Source: Verrucomicrobiales bacterium (lineage in GTDB: Bacteria; Verrucomicrobiota; Verrucomicrobiia; Verrucomicrobiales; V1-33). From it: a DNA stretch of 64,000 bases. Every line of letters starts with the position of its first letter. Within the stretch, counting starts at the first letter, position 1. The stretch is from the NCBI GenBank assembly GCA_018003315.1, contig JAGNEJ010000005.1, forward strand, positions 1 through 64,000. Direction: 5' to 3'. The notes under the pieces were generated by a model. That model ran no database searches and was not told the origin of the DNA. It saw only the letters and a list, made by a program, of their open reading frames with translations. This document shows, one piece after another, positions 61,480 to 64,000 of the stretch. A program made the position numbers and the translations under genes.

Positions 61480-64000
61480 ATGAAACGCCATCGTATTTTG
61501 GCCGTCACTGCCGTTCTGGCGGTCGGCGGTTTCCATTTCCTAACATCGGAAATGGCATCGCCGCCGCACGCACCAGAGGCCCTCCCCGCGAGCCCTGGAA
61601 GGCAAACCGAGCCGGTGCCGTCGCCGGGAACCACTGCCGCCACTCAGCCGGTGTTGGTCGCGGCCGCCCCGCTTCACGAGTTCCGGGACTGGCTCACCCG
61701 CTGGCAGGCTGCTTCGCTGGAGCAAAAGCCGGTGCTGGCCGCGGAAGGCGCGGCCCTGGCCAAAGTGCGGCGGCCAGCAATGCAGCGGCTGATTGTAACC
61801 AGGCCGGCGCTGGCATTGGAGATGGCGGTGCGGCCGGTGGTGCGGCAGACTTTGCCAGCGGAGGTGGTGGAGCACCTCGAAAAGCCGGTGAGTGCGCGCG
61901 GGGACTACAAGGCCTACTTTGGACGCCCGCAGGAGGGTGCCGTGTTGCCGCCGGATGCAGAACTGGTGCTGCGCTATTTCGAAACGCCCGCGGGCGAGAG
62001 CTACAAGGCGCATGTTTTTGGCGAAATGGAGTCGGCGACATCGCGGAAGGATGTGGCGCTGCGCGGCTATGCCATCGGCCGCGAGATGGCGGTGGCGGAG
62101 AATCCGGTGCGGCAGTTGGACCGCGGCGAGCGCATCGCGGCGGGGACCGTTGTGGACGAGACCTGCCCGGTTTCCGCCACGGTGACGCCAATTTCCACGG
62201 TCGAGGAAATGACCGTGGAGGACGAGACGCCGGTGGTGGAGCTGGGCGGACGGCTCATCCGGCTGTGCAATGGTTCGCATGTGCGGGTATTTGAGGAGTC
62301 GCAGCGGTGGGCCAGCGGCGGGCCGGGCGTGTCGGGTTATTTCCAGGACGCCTATCCGGGCACGTCGTCGGAGGCGATTGGCAATTTCCGCTGTCTCTAC
62401 ATCCGCGTGACCTATCCGGATCAGATGCGCGCGCCGAATTCGGAAGGCCGCGCGTGGGAAGACATGCGCAATGTGAGCCGTTTTTTCCTGGAATCATCGT
62501 TCGGAAGGCTCACCACCACCACGACGGTGACGCCGCTCGTCGTCATGCCGCACACCAAGGCATGGTATCTCGCCAAGGACGACGAAGTGGACGGTCTCGG
62601 TCTGGTCCACAGCGATGCCCGGACGCAGGCGCGGCTGCTTGGTTATGATTCGCGCCAGTACAACTGTACCATCGTGCGCGTCAATGAAGGGCCGCGGCTC
62701 AGTGGTGTTTCCTGGGGCGGTGGCGACAGCGTGTGGGTGACCTGGAATGGCATGGATGTGCTCAATCACGAATGCGGGCACTCGCTGGGGCGGAACCACG
62801 CCAACTTTTGGAAAACCAGCGACGGCTCGGCCATCGGCGTGGGCTCCAACCAGGAATACGGCAACAGCTTCGACGTGATGGGCGGCGGTGGCGGCTTCGG
62901 TGCGCATTATACTTCCAAATCCAAACGCGATCTCGGCTGGCTGTCGGACCCGTATGTGCACCGCCCGGCGGCCACGCCGGCGGCAAACGGCGTGTATCGG
63001 ATTTACGCCTATGATCAGCCGCAACTGGAGGAGGGGAAACGCTATGCCTTCCGCACGGAGAAGGATTCGAAGCGGCGTTTTTTCCTGGAGTATCACCCGG
63101 CCATTGGCGGCGAGTGGACGGACAGCGTGCTCATGCTGCTGGACGGGCTCGGCACAAACTGCGGGCATCTGGTGGACACCACGCAGCTCAGCCCAGGCGG
63201 CAAAGGCGACGGCGGCATCCGCGTGGGGCGCACCTTCAGTGATTTTGAAAGCGATCTGCACTTCACCGTGCTGGGCAAAAACAACACCACGCCGCCGAGC
63301 ATGGACGTGGTCATGAATCGCGGGCCGTTCCCTGGGAATGTGGCCCCGGTGATTTCCGGCTTCACCGCTACTGCGACGAACATCGCGGTGAATGGCAGCG
63401 CGACGTTCACGGTGACGGCCAGCGATGCCAACGGCGATGCGCTTGCCTATCATTGGGACTTTTGCGACCGCTACGTGACCACGAACACGCCGACCATCAC
63501 GCGGCAGTTCACTTCCACAGACCAAATGACGGTGCATGTCACCGTGAGCGACATGAAAGGCGGCACGGCCCGGCGCAGCACGGTGGTGACGATCGGAAAT
63601 CCGGGACGTGCCGTGGTGCGCGGCAGCATCACGGCGGGCGGGCAGCCGCTCGCGGGCGTGTTGGTGACGAGCGACACGGACAAATACTGCTACAGCGACA
63701 CCGACGGCACCTACGCCCTCGCCGACCTGAGTTCTGGCTCCCGCACGCTCACCGCTTCGCTGGCGGGTTACACGTTCACCGCTGGTTTCACCAACCCGGT
63801 AGCAGCGGCTTCCAATGGCACGGTGAACGGCGCGAACTGGACCGCAGAAAGCGCGGCGCAGGTTTCCATCACGGCGGCGGATGCCGCGGAAGGCGGCACC
63901 GCGGGCCGCTTTGTCATTTCCCGCACGGGCGACACCAGTGCCGACCTCGCTGTCAATGTCGCTCCGGCCTCAGGCCGTGCGGTGAAGGGCACGGATTACA
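61480..64000 (+). CDS. Secreted metzincin-type metalloprotease with PKD and regulatory-like domains, 3' truncated
   Basis: 840 residues are visible from the ATG at 61480; the frame runs off the window. An N-terminal signal peptide (MKRHRILAVTAVLAVGGF) precedes a propeptide-like region. The zinc site is HECGHSLGRNH (His430, Glu431, His434, His440), the H-E-x-x-H-x-x-G-x-x-H form of metzincins, with the Met-turn NSFDVMGG some 30 residues on; the pattern fits gametolysin-like (M11) proteases best. Downstream are a PKD-like domain (ASDANGDALAYHWDF), a carboxypeptidase-regulatory-like domain (GSITAGGQPLAGVLVTSDTD) and the start of a Calx-beta-like domain. It should be an active extracellular protease. 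The C-terminal sorting signal, if any, is outside. Confidence 0.85.
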   Translation, partial: MKRHRILAVTAVLAVGGFHFLTSEMASPPHAPEALPASPGRQTEPVPSPGTTAATQPVLVAAAPLHEFRDWLTRWQAASLEQKPVLAAEGAALAKVRRPAMQRLIVTRPALALEMAVRPVVRQTLPAEVVEHLEKPVSARGDYKAYFGRPQEGAVLPPDAELVLRYFETPAGESYKAHVFGEMESATSRKDVALRGYAIGREMAVAENPVRQLDRGERIAAGTVVDETCPVSATVTPISTVEEMTVEDETPVVELGGRLIRLCNGSHVRVFEESQRWASGGPGVSGYFQDAYPGTSSEAIGNFRCLYIRVTYPDQMRAPNSEGRAWEDMRNVSRFFLESSFGRLTTTTTVTPLVVMPHTKAWYLAKDDEVDGLGLVHSDARTQARLLGYDSRQYNCTIVRVNEGPRLSGVSWGGGDSVWVTWNGMDVLNHECGHSLGRNHANFWKTSDGSAIGVGSNQEYGNSFDVMGGGGGFGAHYTSKSKRDLGWLSDPYVHRPAATPAANGVYRIYAYDQPQLEEGKRYAFRTEKDSKRRFFLEYHPAIGGEWTDSVLMLLDGLGTNCGHLVDTTQLSPGGKGDGGIRVGRTFSDFESDLHFTVLGKNNTTPPSMDVVMNRGPFPGNVAPVISGFTATATNIAVNGSATFTVTASDANGDALAYHWDFCDRYVTTNTPTITRQFTSTDQMTVHVTVSDMKGGTARRSTVVTIGNPGRAVVRGSITAGGQPLAGVLVTSDTDKYCYSDTDGTYALADLSSGSRTLTASLAGYTFTAGFTNPVAAASNGTVNGANWTAESAAQVSITAADAAEGGTAGRFVISRTGDTSADLAVNVAPASGRAVKGTDY

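Noticed and set aside
1-64000. CRISPR arrays, tRNA or rRNA genes
   Set aside because: No evenly spaced identical repeats, no cloverleaf with T-arm consensus and no rRNA-like sequence were noticed on reading either strand; a scan with tRNA and rRNA models would be decisive.

Overview
The window reads as one contiguous stretch of a GC-rich bacterial chromosome, most likely from the phylum Verrucomicrobiota. Clues are a DUF5069-type protein, PEP-CTERM surface proteins, autotransporter-strand repeat proteins, a planctomycete-type cytochrome fused to a formylglycine-generating-enzyme-like domain, several ECF-type sigma factors, a WD40-carrying Ser/Thr kinase and a small MGQQYNK-type basic protein. 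Strong Shine-Dalgarno sites are rare. Both window ends cut large secreted proteins. I saw no rRNA, tRNA or CRISPR array.

Layout. 1-10 kb: end of a modular surface protein, a DUF5069 protein, an orphan two-domain ABC permease and a very long pyruvate:ferredoxin oxidoreductase. 10-16 kb: a SNF2/SWIM helicase and AlkC-like protein operon, a His/Gly-repeat lipoprotein and a FabZ-like dehydratase. 15.5-28 kb: an ECF sigma factor divergent from a kinase-WD40 receptor, a VWD-domain secreted protein, a periplasmic rhodanese, a sigma/anti-sigma pair, riboflavin synthase and a cytochrome-SUMF1/oxidoreductase pair. 28-34 kb: a furin/kexin-like protease divergent from alanine racemase. 34-40 kb: rlmN, a LysE exporter, a zinc-ribbon/TonB-like/ExbD cluster, a CBS-DRTGG-type inorganic pyrophosphatase and fabG. 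40-42 kb: a polyvalent-protein fragment of mobile origin between two direct repeats. 42-50 kb: a CRTAC1/ASPIC-thioredoxin-TPR protein interrupted by one in-frame TGA, two PEP-CTERM proteins and a decayed ISL3-type transposase. 50-56 kb: an M23 peptidase and two translationally coupled SF1 helicases. 56-64 kb: small metabolic genes, another ECF sigma factor, an enoyl reductase, guaB, an NlpC/P60-like gene broken by an amber codon, and a metzincin-type protease running off the end.

Themes. Much of the coding capacity goes to exported proteins (Ig-like, FG-GAP, PKD, PEP-CTERM, proteases) and to ECF/kinase signalling. Metabolic genes are single housekeeping functions: fatty-acid synthesis, purine, riboflavin, cell-wall D-alanine and anaerobic pyruvate oxidation. 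The most interesting items are the in-frame TGA followed by a SECIS-like hairpin at 43.55-43.59 kb, the repeat-bounded polyvalent kinase remnant, the overlapping SF1 helicase pair and the bacterial furin-like protease with an altered serine motif. A second, unrelated gene also carries an in-frame stop (TAG, 60940-60942), so pseudogenisation or sequence error must be weighed against recoding for the first.
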